Source: Microvelia longipes (Eukaryota > Arthropoda > Insecta > Hemiptera > Veliidae). Taken from it: 64,000 bases of DNA. The stretch is from assembly GCA_018340805.1 (NCBI GenBank), contig JACMZG010001914.1:16758152-16822151 (forward strand). Reading direction: 5' to 3'. The translations under genes and the position numbers were made by a program. The number at the start of each line of letters is the position of its first letter. The first letter of the stretch is position 1. Shown one piece after another: positions 1 to 12,500 of this stretch. Below the pieces are notes generated by a model. That model ran no database searches. It was not told where the DNA came from and saw nothing but the letters and a program-made list of their open reading frames with translations.

Positions 1-967
1 GCCAACCTGACAACAAAACATTATTTTAAATATTTGTCATAAATATCTATTAATGCAGAAAGATTGTAAAGAACAAATATAATAACTTAAAACGCCTGCT
101 GAGTATTTAATAAAACCGGTCTTAGATGGCAAAAGGGTGGCGAAATACAAGAATCTACATTTAGTTGACGAGGACTACTTTTTATATATAATTTTAATAA
201 ATACGCTAACTACAATTTAAAATGCTTTAAATATTGTAATGACTCGATATTTATATTAGTATTTTATGAATAATCAATCATTATTTAATAATAGAACATA
301 ATAATTCAGCAACCGGAAGTATTGCCAAATTGTATATTGTTAGGGTGGCAGCATTACTTAGGTGCACCAGTGAACCGCCTTTCGTGTTATCAGTAGTGCT
401 CCTTCTATATATAGTATTATTCTATAAGTCTAATTGTAATAAGCTCATCCATTTTATTCTAAGTCTACTTGGAACATATTCTCTTTCACAAACTTTTAAC
501 TTTAATTTTGAATTGGCAAATTTAAGAGCGAGCCCACGTATGTGCGCACTTGCTTACACATACAACCCCATTCCCGATTTTGTTGTTTAACATTTCTTAT
601 AAGCATAAAACCAATTATTCGAGGAGACAATAAAGTAATCTAGTTTTGTTTTAATTTATATGACCCCTACATAACTATAGACCAAAAGCGAAGAATTTAA
701 AGACAATAAATCGTTAAGAAGAAGATGGATTTGTAAATAGTCCTCCTTAGAGAAGATATCCGTTATGACAGCATGTGACAGGGCGTGCTATTCATAATGC
801 GAAATATTTGCGCACAAATATTTTGCTATCTGTCTTTCTTACCTAAATATTATTTGTTAAAATTCAAAAGAAGTCAAAAACATATGTCATCACAAAGAAA
901 ATAAAGTCACAAAAGATTTAACACTTTGGCCTGGCAAATCAATTATTGGAACTGACGATTATACAAG
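1..967. other. Upstream region of the importin-alpha gene, no gene recognised
   Basis: AT-rich DNA with only short chance reading frames, including an unremarkable 86-codon one at 330-590. It should hold the promoter and 5' leader of the importin gene, but I cannot place a TATA box or initiator confidently because AT-rich matches are everywhere. One oddity is that 746-773 matches 1330-1357 inside the importin coding region at 24 of 28 bases (see findings). Confidence 0.5.
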
Positions 968-1042
968 GTAATTTAGGAGCTATGTTTAGACATTTCTTTT
1001 TATCCATAACTAGTATTTAAATTTTTTTTTAACATTTTTAAG
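968..1042 (+). other. Putative 75-nt 5'UTR intron of the importin-alpha gene
   Basis: A donor of the form AAG|GTAATT at 967/968 is followed by a T-rich tract (1020-1030) and an AG at 1041-1042, 23 nt upstream of the start codon. The length is normal for a short insect intron. This is inferred from splice signals only. If it is real, the gene is not a fully unspliced retrocopy, because it would have regained or kept a leader intron. Confidence 0.4.
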
Positions 1043-1065
1043 AAACCCATTAAAGTTCTAAAAGG

Positions 1066-2796
1066 ATGTCCGATCAAAATAATGTCAGCGAAAAAGATGT
1101 AAGTCAAAATCCAAGAGTGTTAGAAGAATGCTGCGTCACACTTACCGAAAATAATGATTGTACAGAAGATTCGAACGTAAGTCTAAATGATGAAAACCAT
1201 GACTCAGCAGTAATTAATTTTTGTTCCGAACAAAGCTTGCGTATCAACCTCCATTCAAATCAATGCAAAAAGGATAGTGCAAAGGATGGATCTTGTTCAG
1301 AAAGTGTTTTCACCTTGAATACTTGTTCTCTTAGAGAAGATGTCAGTTACGACAGCAAAAGCTTACTTGATGCTGAGATTACACCAAGAAGTGGTGGAGG
1401 TGAAGCAGGAAAGAGAAATTTACCGAGCCAACAAGACAGTAGCTCAAGTACAAACCAAAAGTGCTGTTCAGAAGAATCTAAAACGGATAATCTTAAAAAT
1501 TTGGGGGATGAAATTAAGGTAGCAAAAAAATATCCATACCCAACAAGTATGAATGAAATTTTAGATGGTCTCAACAGCAATGATCACTTTAGGATATACT
1601 TCAGTACACAAGCTATTCGAAAAATAAGTCACAATAAAAAGCATTCTCTTATCGAAGCTGGAATCTTGCCCAAGTTAGTCGAATATTTGTCTTCTAATGA
1701 TACAAAATTACAATTTGAAGCCGCATGGGCTCTTACTAATATTGCTTCTGGTACTTCTGAAGACACTATGGCAGTTGTAGATGCAGGTGCAATTCCAAAA
1801 TTGGTCGAATTGTTGGAGTCATCGGATGACTGTCTAACTGAGCAAGCAGCATGGGCGTTAGGTAATATTGCGGGAGACGGAACGGATGCAAGAGACCTTG
1901 TTTTAGAATTTGGTACAATGCCTCTAATTTTAGCTTTGATCAAAGTCGATACGAAGATCGAATCACTAAGAACGATTACTTGGACGATTTCTAACTTTTG
2001 TAGGTTTAAAGATCCTCCTTATTTTGAAATATTTAAGCCTTGTTTGTGGTACTTGAAGAGCCTAATGTATCACAATGACTCAGATGTACTATCACATGCT
2101 ACTTGGGCCTTGGCATACGTTAGTGACGGATCAAACGATAAAATACAAGCTGTCATCGATACAGGCGTCGTTCCGAGGCTAGTTGAGCTTCTAGCAGTAA
2201 ACGATACTGCTATTTTAACACCGGCCATTCGAACACTAGGAAATATAGTGACTGGTAATGACAGTCAAACTGAAAGATTTTTAATTGCGGGAGGAATTTA
2301 CAAACTGGAACGATTGTTGCTTCATGATAATAAAAGAATTGTTAAAGAAACTGTATGGACCGTATCAAACATACTTGCAGGAAACGTAGATCAAATTCAA
2401 AGCGTCATAAACGCAGGTTTAATACCACATTTAATAAACATTCTTAAACATGGAGAAAATCGATCAAGGCGCGAAGCTGCATGGGCCATTTCAAATCTTA
2501 CAGCAGGAGGATTAATAACGCAAATTTCTCACGCAATTAAATGCGGTATTGTTCAAGCCATGTGTGAAAATCTCGACTCTAAAGAAAATGAATTAGTTTC
2601 CGTTACATTAGACGCAATCTCGCATTTACTGCAAGTAGCTGAGCAAATAAGGAAAGACCACGACGTCGCCAACATGATAAAACTTAACGAAGGGCTAAAC
2701 AAATTAAAACAAATAAAACGGAATGTTTCAAAACTCGATCCAATTTATGAAAAGGTAAAAAAAATCTTAACTAAATACTTCTGGGATAATATATAA
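1066..2796 (+). CDS. Importin subunit alpha (karyopherin alpha), intronless coding region
   Basis: A 576-residue armadillo-repeat nuclear import adaptor, expected to bind nuclear localisation signals in the cytoplasm and carry cargo through the pore with importin-beta. Residues about 160-515 form the ARM domain. The NLS-binding Trp/Asn ladder is intact: W221/N225, W263/N267 and W306/N310 for the major site, W431/N435 and W473/N477 for the minor site, plus the family's W347/Y351 in the ARM5 helix. The C-terminal helices after 520 also resemble the family. Residues 1-150 are an acidic, Ser/Asn/Cys-rich tail. I see no Arg/Lys-rich importin-beta-binding (IBB) segment there, only isolated KR or KK pairs, which is odd because most importin-alphas need it. 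The start at 1066 has a purine at -3 (aaaggATG) and no in-frame alternative that adds homology. The absence of coding introns suggests a retrogene. I cannot assign alpha1, alpha2 or alpha3 class. Confidence 0.93.
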   Translation: MSDQNNVSEKDVSQNPRVLEECCVTLTENNDCTEDSNVSLNDENHDSAVINFCSEQSLRINLHSNQCKKDSAKDGSCSESVFTLNTCSLREDVSYDSKSLLDAEITPRSGGGEAGKRNLPSQQDSSSSTNQKCCSEESKTDNLKNLGDEIKVAKKYPYPTSMNEILDGLNSNDHFRIYFSTQAIRKISHNKKHSLIEAGILPKLVEYLSSNDTKLQFEAAWALTNIASGTSEDTMAVVDAGAIPKLVELLESSDDCLTEQAAWALGNIAGDGTDARDLVLEFGTMPLILALIKVDTKIESLRTITWTISNFCRFKDPPYFEIFKPCLWYLKSLMYHNDSDVLSHATWALAYVSDGSNDKIQAVIDTGVVPRLVELLAVNDTAILTPAIRTLGNIVTGNDSQTERFLIAGGIYKLERLLLHDNKRIVKETVWTVSNILAGNVDQIQSVINAGLIPHLINILKHGENRSRREAAWAISNLTAGGLITQISHAIKCGIVQAMCENLDSKENELVSVTLDAISHLLQVAEQIRKDHDVANMIKLNEGLNKLKQIKRNVSKLDPIYEKVKKILTKYFWDNI

Positions 2797-2831
2797 TAGT
2801 GTAAACAAGATATTGTTTGTATTTTATATAG

Positions 2832-2837
2832 AATAAA
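2832..2837 (+). terminator. Poly(A) signal AATAAA of the importin-alpha gene
   Basis: An AATAAA hexamer lies 36 nt after the TAA stop in a short AT-rich 3' region. It is the first such hexamer after the stop, so a very short 3'UTR is likely. Such hexamers are common by chance in this DNA. Confidence 0.5.
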
Positions 2838-2904
2838 TATAATTAAATAGAAATCAATTTTCCTGCTTTCCAGGAATAGCAACAAATACTTAAGGATAAA
2901 CATT

Positions 2905-3150
2905 TTATGCCTAAGGCCCCCAACAGGCTGCTCCGTGATATGGCGGCTTCTCGGCCACTGTTAGTCGGTTTCCTCCTCGCTCAGAAAAAGTCCCTTGTTT
3001 GTTGTAGTAAGGCCCAAGGTGAGCCTAGTAGAACCGCAAAGAGGGCCTCCAAGGTAAGGCGGCCGCGGAGCGGCCTACAAATTAGAATTTCTGAATTAAA
3101 ATTCCACGAAACAAGAAACACCTAGGTTTGATAAATAAATAAATATTAAA
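2905..3150 (+). repeat. GC-rich island, probable retroelement 3' fragment
   Basis: This 220-bp block is clearly richer in G+C than its surroundings and contains an open frame of 72 codons (2907-3125) rich in Arg, Lys and Ser that I do not recognise. It ends in a TAAATAAATAAATA-type tail (about 3131-3147), as some non-LTR retrotransposons do. Two good donor-like sites (CAAG|GTGAGC near 3017 and CAAG|GTAAGG near 3054) lie inside. A repeat fragment is the better guess; a small gene exon cannot be excluded. Confidence 0.35.
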
Positions 3151-3226
3151 GAAACCTATAATCTAAGGTAGTCTTCTTAAGTCTCCTCAACCGTTGTACA
3201 CAAAACTGTCTTTATAAAACAAAAAC

Positions 3227-3420
3227 ATCAGGTACACAGTACCTCGCAACTTTTCCACACCGCATCAGATTCCCTACGCAACCTCACTACTTCGGACTCG
3301 CTTCGTTCGTCCTTAGACAATAGATACGATTTATTCTCAGCGGTCACCCATTCATGCGCTGACCTCACTCGATGCTGCTTAATTTTTAGGATCCAACAGA
3401 AACCATAATACCTTTACTTC
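3227..3420 (+). repeat. Partial copy of the 0.7-kb element (left part)
   Basis: It matches the left portion of the copies at 42564 and 63359. It starts with an atcaggtac-like end, then a cggactcgcttcgttcgtcc module and the block ending in gatgctgcttaa and gatccaaca. Its right part is eroded or lost after about 3420; weak similarity may continue to about 3560. Confidence 0.7.
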
Positions 3421-3837
3421 CTATAATAGTAAATAAATAAATAGTCCCTCCACTAAAAAATGCCTTTTGAGAACCGAACGTCAATGTACTCGTCGGTTGA
3501 AAGGCCTTAAGCTCAACTCTTGAAGAAAAATAATTATTTACACAAATCCCAAGTACATTAATCAATCACTTCCTTTACTATTAACGTCTAATAGTTACCT
3601 TTTTGATATAAACTAAATCTTTGGGACTTTCTGGCTAGCTTACACCCAGGAAATTTCGATCCACCGATTTAACAAACATTTATAACAAATCTCAACTATA
3701 TTGAATACCATATAATTTTTAACCCTTTTGATGTTATCGATGCCAAATTTTCGATACATTTACTTTGTCCGCACGAGATGTTGAACACCAGATTGAATCC
3801 TCGACACTGATTTTACTCAACAAGTGTTAAACATCGA

Positions 3838-3894
3838 TTTCGACACCGATAATGTGTCGTGTAGACACGTATGGGGGTGAATCCGGTGTCGAAA
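3838..3894. repeat. Hairpin with 11-bp perfect arms in a dispersed repeat
   Basis: Arms TTTCGACACCG (3838-3848) and CGGTGTCGAAA (3884-3894) pair perfectly. The flanking block from about 3779, with a gttgaa...gattgaa pattern, recurs diverged at 4680-4770, so both belong to one short dispersed family. Confidence 0.5.
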
Positions 3895-4679
3895 GCCAGG
3901 TTATTTTAATAATTATTATTGCATTTAATATCTTTGGGTTGTTATACTTTTAATAAATATATGTAGATATTTCATTATGAATTTATTTACCATTTCCTTA
4001 TAATATTTCATCAAAATATTGATTTAGCAGCATTATGCTGTCTGCTGTCGAAACTTTATTGGAACAATAAATTTATTTTTATTTTGCCGTAAGGTGCTTA
4101 TGATTGGTTATTGGTAGGTGATATTGGTTCTTTACCTTTTCATAAGAGCAGTATATTTTCTTTTTTCTGTTGTTCCTTGCCGCATTTTCCTTGTTTAATA
4201 AAGTCACTTATCGTAGTTATAGCGGTTATAATTAACGCACACAAAATAATGAAAGAATAATTCATGTTTTTAAAAACATTCAACATACTAAGTAAGTAAA
4301 CAAAACAGAAACGAAAAATTGCAAATCATGTTACGATTTTGAAGAATGGCAACCTAAACAAACAAATATCCTCTAAGAAAATATGAATCTTTATTTAGAT
4401 TTAGTTATTATTTTATTGATAAACATCTTTATTTGTTCTATTTTATAGATACTCTAGAGTTATGTTTGTATTTTTAAAACAATCTGATAACAATTTTTGG
4501 TTTATTTACTTGGTTTTATTTCATTGTCATTATACTTTACGAAAAAAAATATCTGCCGTCTGCCAATACTAATGAAGTAATAACATTTAAATGAAACCAG
4601 AAAAGAAAACTTAGAGATGCAATGGGATAACCAGTGAAAGAAGGTTATATCATTTAGCATTCTTTTAGTAACAGTATAG

Positions 4680-4771
4680 GTGTTGAATCCCGGATTGAAC
4701 CCTAACCGTGTTGACGTTTGTGGGATTCAACTCCGAAAATAATACACTAGGGTTATAGGTGTTCAACAATA
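4680..4771. repeat. Second copy of the gttgaa/gattgaa dispersed repeat
   Basis: It resembles 3779-3810 (tgttgaa, then gattgaa, then cc-rich) and also carries its own 10-bp inverted repeat, GTTGAATCCC with GGGATTCAAC. No coding potential. The family is not identified. Confidence 0.4.
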
Positions 4772-4852
4772 CACTAATTATATATGTTTTCAAAAATGTA
4801 TCAATACTCTAATGAATTTTTATGAACTTTACTACTGTTTTCAGTTTAACAA

Positions 4853-4880
4853 TCTAGGCGTTTCAATTGAAACGCCTAGA
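4853..4880. repeat. Perfect 28-bp palindrome
   Basis: The two 14-base halves (TCTAGGCGTTTCAA and its complement) meet without a spacer. It stands in otherwise AT-rich DNA with no gene nearby. It may be the join of two inverted repeat ends or a very short foldback element. Confidence 0.8.
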
Positions 4881-4889
4881 CTAAAAAAA

Positions 4890-6360
4890 ACATACAATTA
4901 ATATAGAAATAATAAATGGCGTCACCACCTTTCTTACCTTATATCATCGTAATTTAGGTGAATAGCGAAGTCGCTCGATCATCTAATATGTTTGTCGTTG
5001 TTGAAGAAAAACTTGTGGAAAATAACACATTTAAATTTTATTTAACTTTTATTCATTCAAAAATAAACCAAAAAACTAGTAATCCAACAAATATTTTATC
5101 ATAATTATGTAGTCTAAAATAAATATGTTCAACAGTACTTTATACTTCGAGTTTAAACTTTCATTTTATAAATAACTAAACAAACAGATAAAAGTTAACA
5201 GCAATAATATTTATATTATAACTTGATATATTAAATTCATATTTAATTGGTTTTATTTCTCGGTAGACCATAGCAGTCGTAGGTACACGTTTTAAAACAA
5301 GAGTCTAGCCCGTAACTGATGTGCACGGCATGAGCACGGCAAAAATATAATGTTTTGACCCAGGTTTAATTGAAATGTTTTTAGTATCTAAAATGTAATG
5401 CGGGTTTAACCTATTGAATTATTTATATGATTATAACAAATTATAATTATAACATATTTGTTAAGTTCATACAGGCACTCTAGTATTACGTAAAGGCGAC
5501 ACATAAAGTGCCAAATGCATTAATTACTTATACATATTGCAATCGGTTTGACTAATTAACTAATTAGATAACTAAACCTAAATTATGTACATAAATTATC
5601 CATAGGTTATATTTTCGTTTATAATATAGAGTTAATCTTAAATATAACGTATTTTTTTTAATATTACAACTTCAAATAGAATAGAAACTTGCTGAAAAGA
5701 ACACAAGATCATCATTGATTTATCTTTTATTGTTTCGTCTTGTAATAATAATTTTATTTACCGAAATTTCCATATAGTTTGTTTTCAGTGTAAGTTGAAA
5801 TGCTACAACACATAACAGGTAAGTATTGCGGGTTTTACTAGCCATGCTGAAAATGTAGGCGTTGGTTTAAAAAGGTAACCAACAAATTATTTTCTTTTGC
5901 TCTGAACTTAGTTTTATGGCATGAGCAAGTAGGATCTGCAGAAGTCACAGTTGCAAAAGGCACAAAATTTAAAGTAATTTAAGTTAAATTGATTTCAATT
6001 GTCCCTTTTAATTAACACTATATCGTTACTCAATGTTAGTTACACATATCGTATCAAAAAAGTATATATCTACTATAACTGTTATGAACTTTTAATACCA
6101 TGTAATCATCAAAGATAAGAAGAAGTCGCATATAGTAAATTAAGAGGACAGGAAAAAAATTCTTATTATGTACCCAACATAAATCATGGAATATTTTCAT
6201 CATTATCAATTATGAATAGGCATTATTATTATTCACAGCATTGTATTGCTTATTTTAGTTCTATTTCATAAACTATTCAGTTTATAATTTTTGGATCACG
6301 TCCACTTAATTTAAACTTACTGTCCAAGTTATCTTCTAAATATGATTTGTTACAGGTGCA
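4890..6360. other. AT-rich non-genic stretch
   Basis: No open frame or repeat that I recognise, apart from the candidate mini-exon at 5789-5818. Confidence 0.5.
5789..5818 (+). other. Candidate 30-nt exon between strong splice signals
   Basis: A pyrimidine-rich acceptor (tttgttttcag, ending 5788) is followed 30 nt later by a textbook donor, CAG|GTAAGTATT. The piece contains ATG at 5800 with G at -3 and six sense codons, ending one base into a codon. No protein similarity can be judged from so little, and chance is a real possibility. Confidence 0.2.
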
Positions 6361-6509
6361 GGCAGACGGGGGCGCTCCCCTAGAGTCTCTTGCCCTTCTT
6401 GAATTAATTCTCTATAATTAAAACCATTTTATTAGTAATAATATTCTATTATCTATTATAGAGAGCCAATATTTAGAAAGAGGCAAAGGGGGAAATTAAA
6501 AACTTAAAA

Positions 6510-6511
<2 letters not shown>

Positions 6512-6582
<71 letters not shown>

Positions 6583-6591
6583 TATATATAT
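6512..6591. repeat. TA microsatellite, interrupted
   Basis: About 80 bp of alternating T and A with a few TAAT breaks. It is able to form cruciforms. Copy number in an assembly is unreliable. Confidence 0.9.
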
Positions 6592-6599
6592 TTACATGA

Positions 6600-9500
6600 A
6601 AGCCCCCTTGAGCCCTTTTGTCCCAGAGTGCAGGATCTTAAATAATAACTGAATAAAATAGAATATCATGCAAGTAACACTTAGTAAAGTTAATTTGTAT
6701 GCTTAAGTTTAGAATGCTTTGAAATCCAAGACTCATCAAATTGAATGCAATGTCAGAAAGTTTATCATAATACATAATTTAACCCAATGCAACCAGCAAT
6801 ATTCAGTTTGGTTGCTATGAAGGCAAAATGTAGAAAACCATAATATGGATAAATAAATGTTGTTTTCTGTGACATGCAGCTAGATTTGCAAATTTATTTT
6901 TTCCATTACTACAGGGGTGAACAACAGCCTTAGCAGATTTAGAACACTGCAAACACAAGTTCGACTTTTGTTTTATTAGGTCTGTCATTTATTTGGAAGT
7001 TTTATAATTATAGATTTTTATCTTAATTAATGGTATTCTATTCTATTACTACATAAGAGAAAATATATGAATTAGATAATTTAACTCACAATGCCCCTGA
7101 TAGTACTATACTAAATCTTTTATCAATGTGACTTCTTTAGTTTGTAATCCCATTTAACTTCTTTATTTAGTTACCCATAAATGAATAAATTAGGTACCAT
7201 AGGCCAATTATTTATTTTGTTACACTTCATAAAAGACATCGAGAAACCAGCCATCTAAAAAAGTACCAAGAATCCTTTGTTAGCAAATAATAATGTTAAA
7301 CATAAGGTGGCTGTAGTTATATATATTATATTCCAAACTTCTGATGCCATTAACTTAATTGACAATGAATGAGATGCAGATACATTTATTATTTACCCAA
7401 CTGCTTGCTCCCTTTATTTTAGTCTTCCAAATCGTTTATTTTTACCCAAATTGAAGAAATTAAAACGTAAATTATTCAATAAAAAACAAGAAGGAAAAAA
7501 ATAACAAGTATTATACGCTTTTATAATTATATATTTTTTTTCAAATTTTATTTTTTTTTTTCAATTTTTACCTCTTAATAACAGTAAATTCTATACATTA
7601 CTTTTTAAAGATTTCAATTTTAATAATAGGAAATGATGAGCACTTGGTTAATTGGTTAAAAAAAAAACTTCATATGTAACTAGAAAAATTGGAAGTAAAA
7701 AAGTATTTACATCCAAGAAATAAATGTGCATATTTAAAGAAAAATAATATTATTAAATAAACTAAAAAATAAATTCTAGTTATAGAAATCACAATTTTTT
7801 TTAAGTCCTGACAATTTTTAATCATTATTAAGAGAATTTGGTTTTGTTAAAAAAAAACCACAAATAACAGGTATTATTTTGTACAATACAGAGTAAAAGT
7901 TCTACACCAGTGCATACTGCCATTAAATTAATAGTATCTGTAATTTAAGAAAAAATCATAAGATTATTTTAATAAACCAATAGTGTTGTGAGGTGAAATA
8001 AAAATCTTCTTACAACTTGATTAATGACTTTTCAAATTATAAAATTATTTAACCTACAAAATGTTTATAGCAAAGTAAAAAATTATCAGAACTTAATTAA
8101 AGCTCTTAATCAAGCTTCTTTGACAAATTGTCTTAAAAACAGGCTAAGTATAAAAAGTAACATACAATTATAATAAGTTTAAGTAATGCACAATCTACAT
8201 ATTCATATGTGACAAAATACAATATATTTTTCAACTGTAAAATTTAAAATACTAAATAAAAGTGATTAAAAAAACTAAGAGGAGATTTTTATGTAGTAGT
8301 CAGGTATTAATAAAAGTGTACCTATAAAATTTAAGAGTTGTATGCATGACACTTTGGCTAAAACCGCAAAAATTATGTGTTTTAACAACTATCTTACAAA
8401 AAACTTTTAACTTTATTACTTCAATAATTTGTCAAAATATTTAATACCTACAACTATTAGTTATATATTAATTTTTTAATGAAGCCATGAATTCTTAAGT
8501 TTTTTTTTACTAAAATTTGCGAGTATTCAAGAAGAGTTAATGATTATGTCTTGTATACTTCTTTTAATCAAATTGAATTTACAGAGTACAAAAATTCATG
8601 TTAATAAATTGATAATTTAAATTTAGTTCAACAAAACTTTGTGTCAAGTAAGAAATCTGATCAAAAATCTTTGAGAAAGCTGGCACTTCTATGATATCTT
8701 ACATTTTGACTAATTTTATAATGTATTAACTTGATCTTGGCCACTAACAAATAATAATTTAAAATCACCACTTAAATTTATATTTTTTAATTTACTAGTT
8801 AACGTTTTTTTTACATGTAGAAATATTAAGCAGTCAACAAATTTAGAAAAAATCCCATTTTTTCTAACTCAACCAATTATAATAAAATATATAATAAAAC
8901 CATAACTTTTGCACATTAATGTTAAATAATCAACAAACAATTTAAAAACATTACAAAAAAATAATTCTTCACCGGTTAAAAAAATATACTTGTTACTACA
9001 ACATAATAATAATTAAAATAAGGAGAAACATAAAGAAATAAAATAATTATTGTAATTAATCATGCAATGGTCAGAGTAACACATTTCATTTTTTAAAACA
9101 CAACTTTTATACATTTTTAAGTACCAAATTTGATTTAAAACTATGGGGGCAAAAACAAAAAAAATCAGTCTTCAATGATTTTGAGATTAAATAAAATCTC
9201 AATAATAATTATAACAGTTTTAAAATTAATTATTTTTATTATTCATCATTTCCTTTTATATACACTTAATAAAGTAATGCCAATTAATAATACAATTTAA
9301 ACTAAATCAAGTTCATAAGGTTAATTATAATATTAAATTTGTGATTCCATAATTTATTTTTGACTAATTTGTCTATAAAATAAATCAAATTCAATTCAAT
9401 ATAAATTAATAAAGGAATTTAAAATTTCATCAAAACTATTAGATGTTTTTAATAGTTAGTTCATGACAAATTCATTTAACATATGCATAGCTAGAACAAA

Positions 9501-12500
9501 GATTTTGCCGTTGACAAAATACTGACAAAAGAGAACTGATTAATAATTTATTAACCTTATAAAACTTAAAAATCAGACGGTCCATTAAAAAATTACAAAT
9601 AAAAAACAAAAAAAAATAATAATAACAAAAAAATGTGTTGAAATTCGCCCACAAAATAAAAATTAAATACACTAATTTACAGGTAAAAATAATATGCCCT
9701 TCAATGTCGCTGCATTACCCCTCTAACAACATTTCAATCTAAAATAATCTAATTCAAGTGTTTACATTAAAGAAAATTATATTATAATCTATACTCTGAG
9801 CATTGCAGAACGAAACAAGTAAAAAACAAGAAAGTACAAGTTATTTAATTTATAGTATTTTACAGTAGTTAAAGGATGGGATAGATTTATCAGAAAGTTA
9901 CTGAAATCCTAGTCGTAGTAAAATATCTACATTTATACTGTAGTTTTAACTATGATTCTTCAGCTAAAAAGAGAGTAGACTCCACAATAAATCAGGTTCT
10001 TTATCCTGATTGTAATCCTTTTAATTTTGAACACAAAGATGCCTGATTTTCATCTATTTAATTATGAACTAGAAAATTAAATCAAATTAATTTTGAAGCC
10101 TTGTTTAAATTAAGAATAAAAACTGCATTAAAATTGCTTTTTTACTCAATATCCAGCCATATGTAGAATGAATAAACTAAACAAATTAAATATGAAATAC
10201 TGATATGCATTAGTCTGGTATGCTAATATCTGAACAAAAAATTGTGATTACAGATTTTTTCCAACTTCTGCTTTAAGAAACTGGTTTCAAATTTTTTCAA
10301 TCAAATGACAAATTTGATGAAGTTATTAATTATGAGATAAATTTATCAAAACCAAATCCGAAACAAATTAAATTTGATACTTTTTTATCACTGTAACTTT
10401 CAGTAACACTTCAGGACACAGTCTAGGAAACTTTAAAGCACTGATTGATAAGTAAATAATGACAGTAGGAAATGTTTACTTTTTTATCTATTAACTTGAT
10501 AATTACAATTGTTACCTAAGCGGCAAGTGTATTACATTTTTATGAATTATTGTTTTGCCAAATAAGTGTATACTAGAATAAATATACCATACTTATTTTT
10601 TTTTAATTTAAGTAAAAATGACTTTTAATTTTGCCATTTAATATATAATAAAGTCAGTATTTGCTTTCAAAATATAAGCTTCATCATCAGAGCAACTAAT
10701 GGTGACTAAACAATGAAATTTATTAATTGCCTTCACCTGTATAGATATAAAATAAAAATAATTACACAGTGTGTAGGTCAATAATAGAGTATAGACATTT
10801 TATTGACAGTCTCTTCAAACTGTAATTACAAGAAATCTTAAACAAAACAATAACCACAGATGCCTACGTAATTGATCAAATAAAGAAATGGTCAAATATA
10901 ACAACTAATTTTTCTTATTATCTCATCAATTAGTGACTAGATACTATGAAGTTTTTTATAACTTTTTTATTACCTTCAGTATAAATAATTTTATAATAAT
11001 AGATTTCTTAATCAAATGAAATTATTTTTTTTATAAAAGACACAATTTTAACAATTGTCAAGTTTAAGTAAAGTCAAACAAAAAAAGACTATTTCCTTTT
11101 TGTAACAAACATATTAAAAATAGTTCAAACAACAAATTCTTTATAAAATTTTATATTTTTGCCGTTTGATAATTTTTTTTTAATTGCATGCAATTTTAAA
11201 ATTAACTGTTTACAATAAACTTTCATATAAACTTTATCACATTTTACAAAATTAGATCTTTGAAATAACAAATCATGCATCAATTCAGGTCGATTACAAA
11301 GTATTTTCCGAAAAATATAACAATTTTGCAGCAAAATAATTATAAATTGGGGCAAGATTAACTCAGTCTTTTGATTAATTCAACAAAAAAATTACTTTCA
11401 ATGATTTTTAAACACAAATTAAAAAGGGTTGTCATTAAAATGGACTAAGCTTATAATTAAGTTACAAAAATGCCTCAATAATCATTTAATAATAATAAAA
11501 GAAGGTAAATTTAAGTACACGTAAAAGAAATAAATTATAAATCAACAAATCAGCAGTTTTTTTTTCAAAAAAATATCTTCTTTAGTAAAATAAGTGTAAC
11601 TTTTATCAAATTTCCTTTGGAAAATTATGCATATAAGACTTTAAGTTTAACTAATAAAATGCTTTATTAAAAAAGCATCACTACAGGTAAAACTTAGTCC
11701 TGATCCTGATATATCAGGCCAATTTGACAGACCCTAAAAATAATATAAGAAAACATTTATATTTTTTTGTTTAGTTATAGAATTTTACTAAACATATCAT
11801 ATGGGAGTTTCTCCCAATATTATGAGACATATGAGAAAAAACAATATTTAAAACAGAAGTAATAAACCTGAGGTATACAGGATAAACATTTTATTTTTTA
11901 GCCAGGTTTTCTTTCATTATAACAGGATATCTTAAAATATTTATTGGACCATTCAAATAAATTTTACAGCATAATTTAATATTTAGGTTTAACAATAAGA
12001 TGGACATAAAAAATTATATTAAAAAATGTTTTTAAAATTTTTAAATATAGTTACATTAAGATATAATGAATTTCCCAAAGTCATTTTTAATTATGTTTAA
12101 AGTAAATTTCCATAACATTTAATAAAAATATTTATTGTGCCTAAAATTAATAATTTTTATAATATAATAAAAAATAATCTAATTTTTATTTTAACTTTCC
12201 CTAAAATTAAAAAATATTTATTTGAAAAATATACTATTTTCATGGTTTTGTCATTAAATTATTGAATTTTATTAAATAAAAGTAAAATTGGACTAGGACT
12301 TAGTTTTTAAAATTGTAACACATTAATAAAAATTGGGGATAATAAACTGCCCAATAGTAAAAAAAAAGAAAACAAATGGCCAAATAAATAAATTATGTAC
12401 TTTTCATTGAATGCTATTAAATAGGCCATTTATCGCATTATATGATAACATTTAGTAAAAAAATTACTTTTTAGCTTAGAGCATATTTGTTACTAGTTAT

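Noticed and set aside
1347..1943. - strand ORFs of 77 and 104 codons and a + strand 60-codon ORF
   Set aside because: They are shadows of the importin-alpha coding region in other frames.
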